This document shows, piece after piece, positions 34,452 to 43,557 of a stretch of DNA of 53,135 bases (within the stretch, counting starts at the first letter, position 1; every line of letters begins with the position of its first letter). The translations under genes were made by a program, and so were the position numbers. The notes beneath the pieces are model-generated. The model did not search any database, was not told the DNA's origin, and saw only the letters and a program-made list of their open reading frames with translations. The stretch is from NCBI GenBank assembly GCA_011389935.1, contig JAABTJ010000021.1, positions 1 through 53,135 on the forward strand, given 5' to 3'. Source of the DNA: Desulfobacteraceae bacterium. GTDB lineage: Bacteria > Desulfobacterota > Desulfobacteria > Desulfobacterales > Desulfosalsimonadaceae.

Positions 34452-35666
34452 ATGAACAATACCCAACTCGAACGGTCTGTTTCCCTTCTCGGCAAAAATA
34501 CGGTGGATATGCTTTTGCAGGCGCACCAGGACGCGTTGTGGATGTTGGAAAATATCGGCGTGGCCTGCAGCCAGCCGGACATGGTCCGCGCCTTCCAGGA
34601 GTATGAGTCGCAGGGGCTTGCCTTTGTCTACGAAGGCAGGATCTACATTACGGCCGACCTGGTGGAGCAATGCCTTGAAAAAGCCCCCGGCGTGGACGAT
34701 TTTTTCGTCCCCCGGAACAGTTTTTTCATCGGCGGGACCGCGCCGTATCTTTATGACGATGAAAAAAAAGCGGGCGGACTCATTCCCACGGCCGATCATC
34801 TGGCGGAGATCGCGCGCATCGCCGAGCAGAGCCCCCCTGTGAGCGGCATGGGCCGGGGGATCAAGCTCAAGGATGAAATCGAGCAGCTGGAGATCATGCA
34901 CCGGGAGTGCTCCAAGCCGATCTACCTGTCCATGCAGACGGAAAAGGGGATCGAAAGGGCCAAAGAGATATTCGCCGTCCGGAAAAACCTCATGATCGTT
35001 TTCTGCCTGACCAAGCCTCCCATGGCCGTGAACGAGAATTTTTCCAGGGCCTTTGTACAGGTCGTGCAGGCCGGCCTTCCCGTGTTCATTTCGGCCATGC
35101 CCATGGCCGGCATCAGTGCGCCGTACTGCTACAACGGCGTGATATCCGTGACCCAGGCCGAGGCCCTGTTCGGCATTTGCGCGGCCCAGCTCCTCAATCC
35201 GGGTGCGGTATGCATCAATGCCGGGTTCCCCACCATCGCCAATCCCATGAACGATTACAACCCGGACTACGGTTCTCTTAGCCACACCCTGCTCAATATT
35301 CTCCAGGCGCACCTGAACATGATTCTGGATATTCCGACCTGCCAGAGCGGCTGCACCACCAACGAGGAGCATCCCACGGAAAAGGCCTTCCAGGATGCCA
35401 AAAACGGCTACGGTCTGTGCAAAAAATACGAGATGCACATGATCCGCCACGCATTCGCCTTTTTGCTCCACCTGGTCGATTTTTCCATATACAAGCTCAA
35501 AAAGTGCATCGAGATTCTGCCGGAGACCACCGCGGACGACGCGCCGGAGATCGCCATGCCCGAATACGACGAGCGGGGATTCAAGTCGATTCAGAATATG
35601 GGGCTTTCCATGTACCGGGACGATCCGTTGACCACGGCCAACCTGGGCAAGGTCTTTAACCAGTAA
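34452..35666 (+). CDS. MttB-family (trimethylamine/betaine) methyltransferase, non-pyrrolysine
   Basis: About 404 residues of the MttB superfamily, whose members move a methyl group from a quaternary or tertiary amine to a corrinoid protein. Typical stretches are MLENIGVACSQPDMV near 31, MSAMP-type PVFISAMPMAGISAPYCY near 211 and TCQSGCTTNEEHPTEKAFQD near 297. There is no in-frame TAG, so it belongs with the non-Pyl members, some of which (MtgB) act on glycine betaine. It is shorter than the roughly 480-500 residues of MttB. No corrinoid protein or reductive activase gene is adjacent. Sixteen nt separate it from soxB. Substrate is inferred from context only. Confidence 0.82.
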   Translation: MNNTQLERSVSLLGKNTVDMLLQAHQDALWMLENIGVACSQPDMVRAFQEYESQGLAFVYEGRIYITADLVEQCLEKAPGVDDFFVPRNSFFIGGTAPYLYDDEKKAGGLIPTADHLAEIARIAEQSPPVSGMGRGIKLKDEIEQLEIMHRECSKPIYLSMQTEKGIERAKEIFAVRKNLMIVFCLTKPPMAVNENFSRAFVQVVQAGLPVFISAMPMAGISAPYCYNGVISVTQAEALFGICAAQLLNPGAVCINAGFPTIANPMNDYNPDYGSLSHTLLNILQAHLNMILDIPTCQSGCTTNEEHPTEKAFQDAKNGYGLCKKYEMHMIRHAFAFLLHLVDFSIYKLKKCIEILPETTADDAPEIAMPEYDERGFKSIQNMGLSMYRDDPLTTANLGKVFNQ

Positions 35667-35682
35667 CGAGGGCTGCCGTTAC

Positions 35683-36906
35683 ATGTTCGGTGCAAAGCAC
35701 ATCCTTCCGAAAGGAAATCCGCCCCTGGAATCCGCATACGATGCCGTGCTCATCGGCGGCGGCCTGCACAACCTGGCCACCGCGTGGTTTCTGGCCAAAG
35801 AGCACAACATGAACCGGGTGGCTGTGCTGGAAAAAAATTATATCGGCTACGGCGGTGCCGGGCGCAACACCGCCATCGTTCGGGCCAACCAGCGCACTCA
35901 AAAGAACATCCCCCTCTACAAAGAAGCCCTGGACCTGTGGCCCGTGCTGACCCGCGAGCTGGATTTCAACCTCATGTTTTACAACTGCGGCAACCTGAAC
36001 CTGCTCCACAGCGAGGCGGCCGTGAAGGCCGCGCGCACCAACATCGCCACCGCGAAATTCCTGGGCGTGGAAAGCCACCTCCTGGATGCGGCCGAGACGG
36101 CAAAGCGGGTGCCGGCATTAAACCTTTCCCAAAAGATCACCCATCCCATTCACGGGGCCATGTACCATCCCCCGGGGGGAATCGTACGCCATGACGCCGT
36201 GGTCTGGGGACTGGCCAAAGGGGCGGCCGAAAAGGGCGTCCATATCCACCAGCAGACCGAGGCCCTTGGCATTGCCACAAAAAACGGCAGGGTCACCGGG
36301 GTAAAAACCCCGGCCGGCACAATCTATACGCCCCGCGTGCTGGTGTCGGCGGGCGGATACACCGCGGGATTGCTGTACCACATGCTGAAAATCAAGATGC
36401 CGATCAGCGTTTTGACCATCCAGGCCATGGTGACCCAGCCGCTCAAGCCCCTCCTGGATCACGTGGTCTCTTCCGGCGCATACCACGTGTACGCCAATCA
36501 GACGCTGAAAGGGGAGATCGCCACCGGGGCCCACATGGACCCCTGGCCCAACTATACCACCCAGACCACGGCCGGGTATATCAAGCACCAGGCCGAGGCC
36601 CTGGTCGAGCTCATGCCGTGCCTCGCCGGGGTCAAGTTCATGCGCTCCTGGGCCGGGCTTGCGGACATGACGCCGGACATGGCGCCGATCATGGACGGCA
36701 ACGACCCCGTGGAAGGGGTGTACATGAATTGCGGGTGGGGCTACTTCGGTTTCAAGTCGTGCTCGGCCACGGGCCGGTACATGGCCCGGTTTTTGGCGAC
36801 CGGAAAATGCCCGGACCGTCTGAAGCCCTTTGCCCTCGCGCGGTTCAAAAACCACCGGCTGATGGGGGAGACCGCGGCGCTGGTGAATTATACGCCGGAC
36901 AACTGA
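35683..36906 (+). CDS. soxB: Sarcosine oxidase beta subunit-like FAD/FMN oxidoreductase
   Basis: Catalytic amine-oxidising subunit of the heterotetrameric sarcosine oxidase family. The 407 residues show AVLIGGGLHNLATAWFLAKE near residue 22, YGGAGRNTAIVRAN near 59, and IVRHDAVVWGLAKGA in which His170 matches the histidine that covalently holds FMN in known enzymes. C-terminal WGYFGFKSCSATGRYMA is typical. In this likely anaerobe it would act as a dehydrogenase rather than an oxidase. Order B-D-A-G matches classical sox operons. GAGGG precedes the ATG. Confidence 0.9.
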   Translation: MFGAKHILPKGNPPLESAYDAVLIGGGLHNLATAWFLAKEHNMNRVAVLEKNYIGYGGAGRNTAIVRANQRTQKNIPLYKEALDLWPVLTRELDFNLMFYNCGNLNLLHSEAAVKAARTNIATAKFLGVESHLLDAAETAKRVPALNLSQKITHPIHGAMYHPPGGIVRHDAVVWGLAKGAAEKGVHIHQQTEALGIATKNGRVTGVKTPAGTIYTPRVLVSAGGYTAGLLYHMLKIKMPISVLTIQAMVTQPLKPLLDHVVSSGAYHVYANQTLKGEIATGAHMDPWPNYTTQTTAGYIKHQAEALVELMPCLAGVKFMRSWAGLADMTPDMAPIMDGNDPVEGVYMNCGWGYFGFKSCSATGRYMARFLATGKCPDRLKPFALARFKNHRLMGETAALVNYTPDN

Positions 36907-36927
36907 AACAACCCAGGATGGAAATAC

Positions 36928-37188
36928 ATGTCTCTTTTGATTCATTGCCCCATATGCGGTCGGCGAAACGGCTACGAGTTCCGCTACGGCGGCGAGGACA
37001 AGGGGGCGTACCCGGCCGGCCGCTCGCTCACTCCCGAAGCGTGGTACGAATATGTGCATGCAAATACCTGCTCGGCCGGCGTGGTTGCGGAATGGTGGTG
37101 CCACCGGCACGGGTGCGGGCTGTGGTTTACCATTTTCCGGGATACGCGCACAAACAGGCAGGTGTTAGAGCACGGGGGGCGATCATGA
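36928..37188 (+). CDS. soxD: Sarcosine oxidase delta subunit-like zinc protein
   Basis: An 86-residue zinc-binding small subunit. Ligands Cys7, Cys10, His59 and Cys63 match the known delta-subunit set (Cys-Cys-His-Cys) in nearly identical positions. RYGGEDKGAYPAGRSLTPE and HGCGLWFTIFRDT are characteristic. Its stop overlaps the soxA start as ATGA, so the two are translated together. Confidence 0.92.
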   Translation: MSLLIHCPICGRRNGYEFRYGGEDKGAYPAGRSLTPEAWYEYVHANTCSAGVVAEWWCHRHGCGLWFTIFRDTRTNRQVLEHGGRS

Positions 37189-40136
37189 AACGGCTTACAT
37201 CCCTGCCCACCCTTCGCGTCGATGTTGGGCGCCCTGTGCCGTTTGTCTATAAAAACCAGACCGGCCGTGGCTTCAAAGGGGACACCATTGCCACGGCGCT
37301 GTACGCCGCCGGTGTTCGCATCTTCTCGCGGAGCTTGAAATACCACCGCCCCCGCGGGCTCTTCAGCCTGGACGGGGAATCTTCCAACACCATGATGACG
37401 GTGAACGGCGTCCCCAACGTGCGTACGGAAACCACCCTGCTGGCCGAAGGCGCGATGATCCGCGATCAGAATGCGATTTTTACGGCCAGAAACGACCTGC
37501 TCGGGTTCATGGACCGTCTGGACCGGTTCATGCCCGCCGGCTTCTACTACGAAACGATGCATAAGCCGGCCTCCCTGTGGCCGGTAGCGGCAAAAATGGT
37601 GCGAAAGGCGGCAGGCCTGGGTCGCATTGCCCCGGATTTCCGGTTTTCCGGCGCCTGTGACGAGATGTATCCGGCCGCCGATCTCTGCGTGATCGGGGGG
37701 GGACCGGCCGGTATGGAAGCGGCCCTGGCCGCCGCCGACCAGGGGCTGCGGGTGATCCTGCTGGAAGCCCGCCCCTGGCTGGGCGGATCCTTCGACTACC
37801 GGGAGCGCGGATCGGGTGAAGACGCCCCGCTGTACCGGCAGGCGGCGGATCTTGCATCGCGGGTGTCGACCCGCGCCGCTATCCGGGTATTCACGCGGAC
37901 CGCCATGGTCGGCGGCTACAGCGACAACCTGGTTACGGCCGTGACCGAAGGCGGGCCGGACGACCCGTTTGACTACCGGTACCTTGAAATGCGCCCCCGG
38001 GCCGTGGTGGTTGCCACGGGGAGCCGGGAGCGCCCCCTGATTTTTGAGAACAATGAGCGCCCCGGCGTAATGCTGCCGGACTGCGCCCTTCGCCTGGCAC
38101 GGACCTACGGCATCCTTGCCGGCCGTGAGGCGGTGTTTTCCGTGGGGCACGACCTCGGGCTGGAAGCGGCGCTGGATCTTTCTGAACTGGGCCTGCCCGT
38201 CCGGGCGGTGGCCGATGTCCGGACAAAGGGGCACGACCCCGCGCTGGTCCGTGGGCTTGCAGACCGGCGGATTCCCTTTTATCCCGGTTGGGCCGCCGCA
38301 GCGGTCGAAGGAAAAAAGGGGGTTAAAAGCGTGCGCCTTGCTTCCTGCGACGGCGGGCAATACCGGATTTTGACCTGCGACCTGCTGGCCGCGGCCGCCG
38401 GCCACACCCCGGCGGTCGAGCCTTTGTCGCTTTTTTGCGGACCACTGGCATACGACGGTCAAACCGGGTATTTCCTTCCCCGAACCTATCCGGCCGGGGT
38501 TTTTGCCGCAGGTCGTATCTATGGCCTGGAAGCGCCCCAAAACATCCGGATCTCAGGGAGGGTCGCCGGGCTTGACGCGGCGGCGTTTTGCGGGGCGGAT
38601 TGCCGGGGCGCGGCCGATGCGCACCGAAACGAACTGGCGGCGCTGCCAATGGGTCGGCCGGCTTCGAAATGGGTCGCCTTTCCTGGTCCATGGCGGAAGC
38701 ATTTTGTCGATTTTGACGAGGATGTGACGGGGAAGCATATCCGGCAGGCCGTGGGGCGCGGTTTTGGCGTTCCGGAGTTGATCAAGCGGTTTACTGCGGC
38801 CGGCACCGGCCCGGGGCAGGGGGGGATTTCCGGGCACAACCTGCCGCTGCTGGTCGCCGCCATAAAGAATCCGTCCAGGGATCGTACGGATATCCACGGT
38901 ACCGTTCCCGCCCCCACAACCGTTCGCCCGCCGCTTCGGCCGGTATTTCTGGCCGCCTATGCGGGCAGTGGGCGCGAAATGGTCAAGCGGACGCCCGTTC
39001 ATGACGCCCAGGCATGGGAAGGGGCCGTTTTCCGGAGGGTTGGTGTCTGGCACCGGGCACGGTATTTTTCCGCCGACCTGGACGTGTCCGAGGAGGTGGA
39101 CAACGTGCGCACCAATGTCGGCATGCTGGACGCATCCACCCTGGGCTGTTTCCGCATTTTCGGCCCGGATGCCCTTTCGGCCCTGCAGCGGGTCTATGCC
39201 GGGGACATGTCGAAGATCAAAGACGGGCGGGTCAAGTATGCGGCCATGTGCAACCACGACGGATGCGTGATTGACGACGGCGTGGTGATCCGGATAGGGG
39301 AAAACGACTACATGTTCACGACGTCCACCGGCAGGGCCGGAGAGACCGTGGAGTGGATCCGGTATCACACCCGGTTTGATAACTGGGATTTCCACCTCGT
39401 GAACCAGACCGACGGCACCGGGGTGATCAACCTGGCCGGGCCGCGGGCCCGGGACGTCCTGGAAAGGGTTACGGATGCGGATGTCTCCAACCAGGCATTT
39501 TCTTTCGGCTGCTGGAAGGATTTTTCCCTTTCGGGGGGCATCCCGGTCCGCTGCCTGCGGCTGGGGTTCGTAGGGGAGCTTTCTTTTGAGCTGAATATCC
39601 CGGCGTCGTATATGCAGGCCGCATGGGATATGCTCAGAAAAGCGGGATCCGGTTTCGGATTGCGACCGTTCGGCGTGGAAGCCCAGAATATTTTGCGCCT
39701 GGAAAAAGGGCATGTGATTCTGGGGCAGGAATCAGAACAGCGCACCAACCTGCTCGACCTCAATATGGGGTTTCTGTTCTCCAGGGACAAGGATATTCGG
39801 CCCGTGGGGGCCGACGCGCTTCTGCAGGCGGAAAAGGATGCGGGGCGGCTTACACTGGTCGGCATCCGGATGACGGATTCCTCCTGCGTCCCGCCGGACG
39901 GCAGTATCCTTGTCGACGACCAGGTGGTCGACCCGGTGATCGGATATGTCGGGACGATACGGAAAAGCCGGGCGCTGGATGCGGTGGTGGGAATGGCCCT
40001 GGTGGAAAGGGCCTGGACAGCGGAAGGAACCCGCCTGGCCGTATACGACGGCGGCGGTGAACCGAGCGAGCGTCACGATGCAACCGTGGTCCGGATGCCT
40101 TTCTACGATCCGGAAGGAATCCGGATGCGGATGTAG
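37185..40136 (+). CDS. soxA: Sarcosine oxidase alpha subunit-like protein
   Basis: The 983-residue large subunit. N-terminal ferredoxin-like domain (about 1-100) with no cysteine ligands, as in characterised SoxA; NAD(H)-binding flavoprotein domain (GGGPAGMEAALAAA near 171, VVATGSRERP near 279, VFAAGRIYGLEAPQ near 443); and a C-terminal GcvT-type domain (about 610-983; NVRTNVGMLDASTLGCFRI near 640) that in the family binds tetrahydrofolate and captures formaldehyde as methylene-THF. The open frame continues upstream inside soxB, but the ATG at 37185 after a G-rich ribosome site is the natural start. A 72-nt gap with an R1 fragment follows. Confidence 0.92.
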   Translation: MKRLTSLPTLRVDVGRPVPFVYKNQTGRGFKGDTIATALYAAGVRIFSRSLKYHRPRGLFSLDGESSNTMMTVNGVPNVRTETTLLAEGAMIRDQNAIFTARNDLLGFMDRLDRFMPAGFYYETMHKPASLWPVAAKMVRKAAGLGRIAPDFRFSGACDEMYPAADLCVIGGGPAGMEAALAAADQGLRVILLEARPWLGGSFDYRERGSGEDAPLYRQAADLASRVSTRAAIRVFTRTAMVGGYSDNLVTAVTEGGPDDPFDYRYLEMRPRAVVVATGSRERPLIFENNERPGVMLPDCALRLARTYGILAGREAVFSVGHDLGLEAALDLSELGLPVRAVADVRTKGHDPALVRGLADRRIPFYPGWAAAAVEGKKGVKSVRLASCDGGQYRILTCDLLAAAAGHTPAVEPLSLFCGPLAYDGQTGYFLPRTYPAGVFAAGRIYGLEAPQNIRISGRVAGLDAAAFCGADCRGAADAHRNELAALPMGRPASKWVAFPGPWRKHFVDFDEDVTGKHIRQAVGRGFGVPELIKRFTAAGTGPGQGGISGHNLPLLVAAIKNPSRDRTDIHGTVPAPTTVRPPLRPVFLAAYAGSGREMVKRTPVHDAQAWEGAVFRRVGVWHRARYFSADLDVSEEVDNVRTNVGMLDASTLGCFRIFGPDALSALQRVYAGDMSKIKDGRVKYAAMCNHDGCVIDDGVVIRIGENDYMFTTSTGRAGETVEWIRYHTRFDNWDFHLVNQTDGTGVINLAGPRARDVLERVTDADVSNQAFSFGCWKDFSLSGGIPVRCLRLGFVGELSFELNIPASYMQAAWDMLRKAGSGFGLRPFGVEAQNILRLEKGHVILGQESEQRTNLLDLNMGFLFSRDKDIRPVGADALLQAEKDAGRLTLVGIRMTDSSCVPPDGSILVDDQVVDPVIGYVGTIRKSRALDAVVGMALVERAWTAEGTRLAVYDGGGEPSERHDATVVRMPFYDPEGIRMRM

Positions 40137-40147
40137 ACGCCAACCGT

Positions 40148-40188
40148 GATGGCTTCGTAAAAAGTAGTGATCAGACGACTAAGTCGTC
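40148..40188. repeat. R1 end fragment and 15-bp palindrome between soxA and soxG
   Basis: gatggcttcgtaaaaagt (40148-40165) matches the end of repeat R1. It is followed by the perfect palindrome gacgactaagtcgtc (40174-40188). The rest of R1 is missing. It may be a remnant of an R1 copy or a seed sequence. Confidence 0.65.
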
Positions 40189-40208
40189 AACCGTCAGGAG
40201 GCAGAAAC

Positions 40209-40847
40209 ATGGATGCGATACCAAGGCGGCGCTCCCCGGTGATCTTTGACGCCCGGCCGGACAGGATCCGGGACAGCGGCGGGTGGCGTGTCGTGCAAAA
40301 ATACGCGGATGAAGGGCGCGGGCCGTATCTGGTGGATCTCAGTCATCTGCCCCGGTGGGACCTCCAGGACAGCGATTTGTCTTCCCATTTTCCGGCGGGC
40401 GTGCCGGTGCCGGAAACCATCGGAGCGTGCGCCATAACGGAAAACGTTCTCGTCAGCCGGATGAACCGGACCCAGGCCGGCATATGGCACCTTGCGCCGG
40501 GCGGCCCGGGTATGCCCGATGAACCAGCGTTTACGGATATCCGAGAAAACACCGCCTGCCTGGCTGTGCTGGGTCCGCAAGCGTTTTCCCTTTCCGAAAA
40601 GGTCTGCCGGCTGGACCTGTCCACCCCCGGGCATCATCCGCCGTGCCTTTTGCAGGGCCCTTTCGGGGGAGTGCCCTGCCAGGTAGCTCTTTTAGAAAAC
40701 CGGAGCGGGCGCGAAGGGTTTGTTTTTACCTTTTCCAGGGGGTACGGACGGGACATGGTCAAGGCCCTGCTTGCGGCCGGCCGGGAATTCGGCCTTCGCC
40801 CAGCCGGGGAGGATCGGATGACCCGCATGAAAGATGATTTTTGGTAA
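40209..40847 (+). CDS. soxG: Sarcosine oxidase gamma subunit-like protein
   Basis: About 212 residues, the expected length for a gamma subunit, whose fold resembles the N-terminal part of GcvT. Similarity is weak at the sequence level. Support comes from position (after B-D-A), length, and a pattern of LAVLGPQAFSLSEKVC near 119 that resembles the VLGP segment of GcvT-like proteins. AGGAGG lies 7 nt before the ATG at 40209. It is followed after 93 nt by the transporter genes. Confidence 0.75.
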   Translation: MDAIPRRRSPVIFDARPDRIRDSGGWRVVQKYADEGRGPYLVDLSHLPRWDLQDSDLSSHFPAGVPVPETIGACAITENVLVSRMNRTQAGIWHLAPGGPGMPDEPAFTDIRENTACLAVLGPQAFSLSEKVCRLDLSTPGHHPPCLLQGPFGGVPCQVALLENRSGREGFVFTFSRGYGRDMVKALLAAGREFGLRPAGEDRMTRMKDDFW

Positions 40848-40940
40848 TTGAATTTGATTTTTATTCGACATGGTATTAGATTTACGTAAGACGTACTAAC
40901 ACAGTGTAGCGCAAACGACAAATCCGGAGGTCGCAGGCCT

Positions 40941-42089
40941 ATGATCACCTATGAAGATGTCACGAAAATTTTCGGCGGCGGGCCGGACGCGGTTACTGCC
41001 CTGAAAGATGTCTCCTTTGAAATAGAGAAGGGAAACCTGGTGATTTTTCTGGGACCCTCCGGATGCGGAAAAACGACCCTTCTGCGGCTCACCAACCGCC
41101 TGCTCACGCTGACCCGGGGGTCCATAACCGTCAACGGGCAGGATGTCATGAGCGCGGATCCGGTCAAGCTCCGGCAGTCCATGGGGTATGCCATCCAGCA
41201 GATCGGCCTTTTCCCCAACAAGACCATCGCGGACAACATTTCCACCGTACCCCGGCTGCTGGGCTGGGATAAGAAGCGGATACAGGAGCGGGTCGACGAA
41301 CTTCTGTCCATGGTCCAGCTGGAGCCCTCCGCGTTTCGGGACCGTTTTCCGGCCGAGCTCTCCGGCGGACAGCAGCAGCGTATCGGCGTGGCCCGGTGCC
41401 TGGCCGCCGACCCCGAGATCCTGCTCATGGACGAGCCCTTCGGCGCCATCGATCCCATCAACCGGGAGGAGATCCAGAACGAGTTTCTGCGCCTCCAGCG
41501 CAAGCTGAAAAAGACGATCGCCTTTGTCACCCATGACATCCACGAAGCCATCAAAATGGGGGACAAGATCGCCATATTCCAGGACGGAAAACTGGTGCAG
41601 TACGACGAGCCGGAAACCATGCTGGCACAGCCCAAAAACCATTATATCGCCGACTTCGTAGGCGCGGACCGTGCGCTCAAGGTGCTGGGGCTGATCCACG
41701 TGGAAGAGGTCATGGACAGAAATCCGCCCAATGTCGTGAAACACGATACCATGGCCGGAGATGCGCTCAAATTCCTGGAGGAAAAAAGTTTCCGGCACCT
41801 GGTGGTGCTCAAACGCGGAAAGGCCTTGGGGTACGTGCATCCCCGGCAATTGAAGCACGAAAGCGCTTCCGTGGCCGACCTGGCCGTACCGTACCCAGTG
41901 AAAGTGGATGCGGATATGGCCCTGAAAGACGTCATGTCCTTTATGCTCATGCATGACATGCGGGTGCTGGCGGTGATGGACGGAGACGGAAATTTTGCGG
42001 GCACCGTGACCTATGACCAGATCCAGAAACGGATTCTGGAGATATATTCCGGGGAGGATGAGAAGGCAACAGAGGAAAACCCCAAGTAA
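40941..42089 (+). CDS. Quaternary-amine ABC transporter ATPase (OpuCA/ProV-like)
   Basis: A 382-residue ATPase: Walker A FLGPSGCGKTTLL near residue 36, signature LSGGQQQRIGVARCLA near 138, Walker B ILLMDEPFGAIDP near 160 and switch His in VTHD near 195. Two CBS domains occupy about 255-375 (EEVMDRNPPNVV; VKVDADMALKDVMSFML), a feature of betaine/osmolyte importers that sense ionic strength. CGGAGG precedes the start. It is linked to the two permeases and binding protein that follow. Location next to the sox/MttB genes suggests catabolic rather than only osmotic use. Confidence 0.92.
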   Translation: MITYEDVTKIFGGGPDAVTALKDVSFEIEKGNLVIFLGPSGCGKTTLLRLTNRLLTLTRGSITVNGQDVMSADPVKLRQSMGYAIQQIGLFPNKTIADNISTVPRLLGWDKKRIQERVDELLSMVQLEPSAFRDRFPAELSGGQQQRIGVARCLAADPEILLMDEPFGAIDPINREEIQNEFLRLQRKLKKTIAFVTHDIHEAIKMGDKIAIFQDGKLVQYDEPETMLAQPKNHYIADFVGADRALKVLGLIHVEEVMDRNPPNVVKHDTMAGDALKFLEEKSFRHLVVLKRGKALGYVHPRQLKHESASVADLAVPYPVKVDADMALKDVMSFMLMHDMRVLAVMDGDGNFAGTVTYDQIQKRILEIYSGEDEKATEENPK

Positions 42090-42101
42090 AGCGGAGCCGT
42101 C

Positions 42102-42773
42102 ATGGACGTCTGGAACTATATGACCAACAATGCCGCCAGGTGTTTTGCACTGACCCTGGAGCACATGTGGATTGTGGGGATCGCCTGCTCCATTGCCATT
42201 CTCATCGGGGTGCCCATCGGGGTGGCCATCACCCGGAACAAGAACCTGGCCAACAAGGTGATCGGCACGGCCAATATCTTCATGACCACGCCGTCCATCG
42301 CCCTTTTCGGCATCATGATGCCGCTTTTGTCCCCTTTCGGCCACGGCCTGGGCGAGGTGCCCGCCATCGTGGCGCTGGTGCTCTACAGTCAGCTGCCCAT
42401 CATCCGCAACACCTACGTGGCGATCAAGAACGTCCCCCCGGAGCTGGTGGACGCTGGAAAGGGGCTCGGCATGAGCAGCTGGCGGCGGCTGCGCGAAATC
42501 GAGATCCCGCTGGCGATCCCGGTGATCATCGCCGGACTGCGCACGGCAGCCGTCATGAGCATCGGCATTGCCGCCATTGCCGCGTATATCGGTGCCGGCG
42601 GGCTGGGGGTGCTCATTCAGCAGGGCATCGGCCGATCCTACACGCCCATGATCCTGGCCGGAGCGATACTGGTTTCCGTTCTGGCCATTTTCGTGGACGC
42701 GTTCATGGCCGGGCTGGAATATCTGGTAACCCCCAAGGGGATCAAGGTAGGCAGGAGGATGAGGCATGGATAG
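42102..42773 (+). CDS. ABC transporter permease (OpuC/YehW-like), first
   Basis: A 223-residue membrane protein with about five to six helices and the binding-protein-dependent permease motif (EAA loop) VDAGKGLGMSSWRRLREIEIPLA-like region near residues 112-134. Conserved ends include YIGAGGLGVLIQQGIG near 161. It follows the ATPase by 12 nt and overlaps the second permease by 8 nt, so it forms a heterodimeric pore with it. Confidence 0.9.
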   Translation: MDVWNYMTNNAARCFALTLEHMWIVGIACSIAILIGVPIGVAITRNKNLANKVIGTANIFMTTPSIALFGIMMPLLSPFGHGLGEVPAIVALVLYSQLPIIRNTYVAIKNVPPELVDAGKGLGMSSWRRLREIEIPLAIPVIIAGLRTAAVMSIGIAAIAAYIGAGGLGVLIQQGIGRSYTPMILAGAILVSVLAIFVDAFMAGLEYLVTPKGIKVGRRMRHG

Positions 42774-43503
42774 CATCATGATGCGCGTATACCGTCTGAT
42801 CATGGTTCTGCTGCTACTCGGGGCGGGCGTGGCCATGGAGCGGACCGGGCTTCTCGATTACCTCTCGGACCCCTTTGAGTATGCCTACACTCTGACCCTC
42901 CTCCGCCAGCATGTCGTCATGGTAGCCGTTGCCATGGTCCTTGCAACGGCGCTGGGCGTTACGGTGGGGATCTTATTCACACGGGCCAAGCTCAAGGCGT
43001 ATGCCGGCATCGTTATGTATATCGTGGGCCTGGGGCAGACCATACCGTCTCTGGCCGTGGTGGCCATTGTCATGAGTTTCCTGGGGATCGGTTTCAAGCC
43101 GGCGCTGTTCGCCCTTTTCGTCTATTCGGTGCTCCCCATTGCACGCAACACGCTGGCCGGCATTAACGCCGTTCCCAACTGGCTGCTGGATGCGGCCAAG
43201 GGGATGGGCATGAACAACCGGCAGATCCTCTGGCACGTGGAGCTCCCCAACGCCATGCAGGTCATGCTGACCGGCTTCCGGATTTCCCTGGTAATATGCA
43301 TCGGCACTGCGGCGCTGGCCTTTTTGATCGGCGCCGGGGGTCTGGGAGAGCATATTTTTATCGGGATCGACCTGATGCGAACCGACAAGCTCTTGGCCGG
43401 CGCGGTTCCGACCATACTGCTGGCCCTGCTGGCGGATTATTTGTGCGAATTCCTGGGCCTGCTGCTCATCCCCAAGGGGTTGCGTATTGAACAATCCACA
43501 TAG
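42766..43503 (+). CDS. ABC transporter permease (OpuC/YehY-like), second
   Basis: A 245-residue membrane protein with about six helices and its own EAA loop (LDAAKGMGMNNRQILWHVELP near 139, shown here as two parts: LDAAKGMGMNN and RQILWHVELP), and FLIGAGGLGEHIFIGID near 186. GGAGG lies within the end of the first permease. Two distinct permeases plus a CBS-ATPase and a separate binding protein is the OpuC/OsmU arrangement. Confidence 0.9.
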   Translation: MDSIMMRVYRLIMVLLLLGAGVAMERTGLLDYLSDPFEYAYTLTLLRQHVVMVAVAMVLATALGVTVGILFTRAKLKAYAGIVMYIVGLGQTIPSLAVVAIVMSFLGIGFKPALFALFVYSVLPIARNTLAGINAVPNWLLDAAKGMGMNNRQILWHVELPNAMQVMLTGFRISLVICIGTAALAFLIGAGGLGEHIFIGIDLMRTDKLLAGAVPTILLALLADYLCEFLGLLLIPKGLRIEQST

Positions 43504-43557
43504 GGGGTGAGCCGCGCTGCATTTGTAAAGCACCCAAAACATATAAAGGAGGTCGCT

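Noticed and set aside
36618..37184. Upstream extension of the soxA reading frame
   Set aside because: It runs inside soxB and soxD in another frame; the ATG at 37185 overlapping the soxD stop matches the known SoxA N-terminus.
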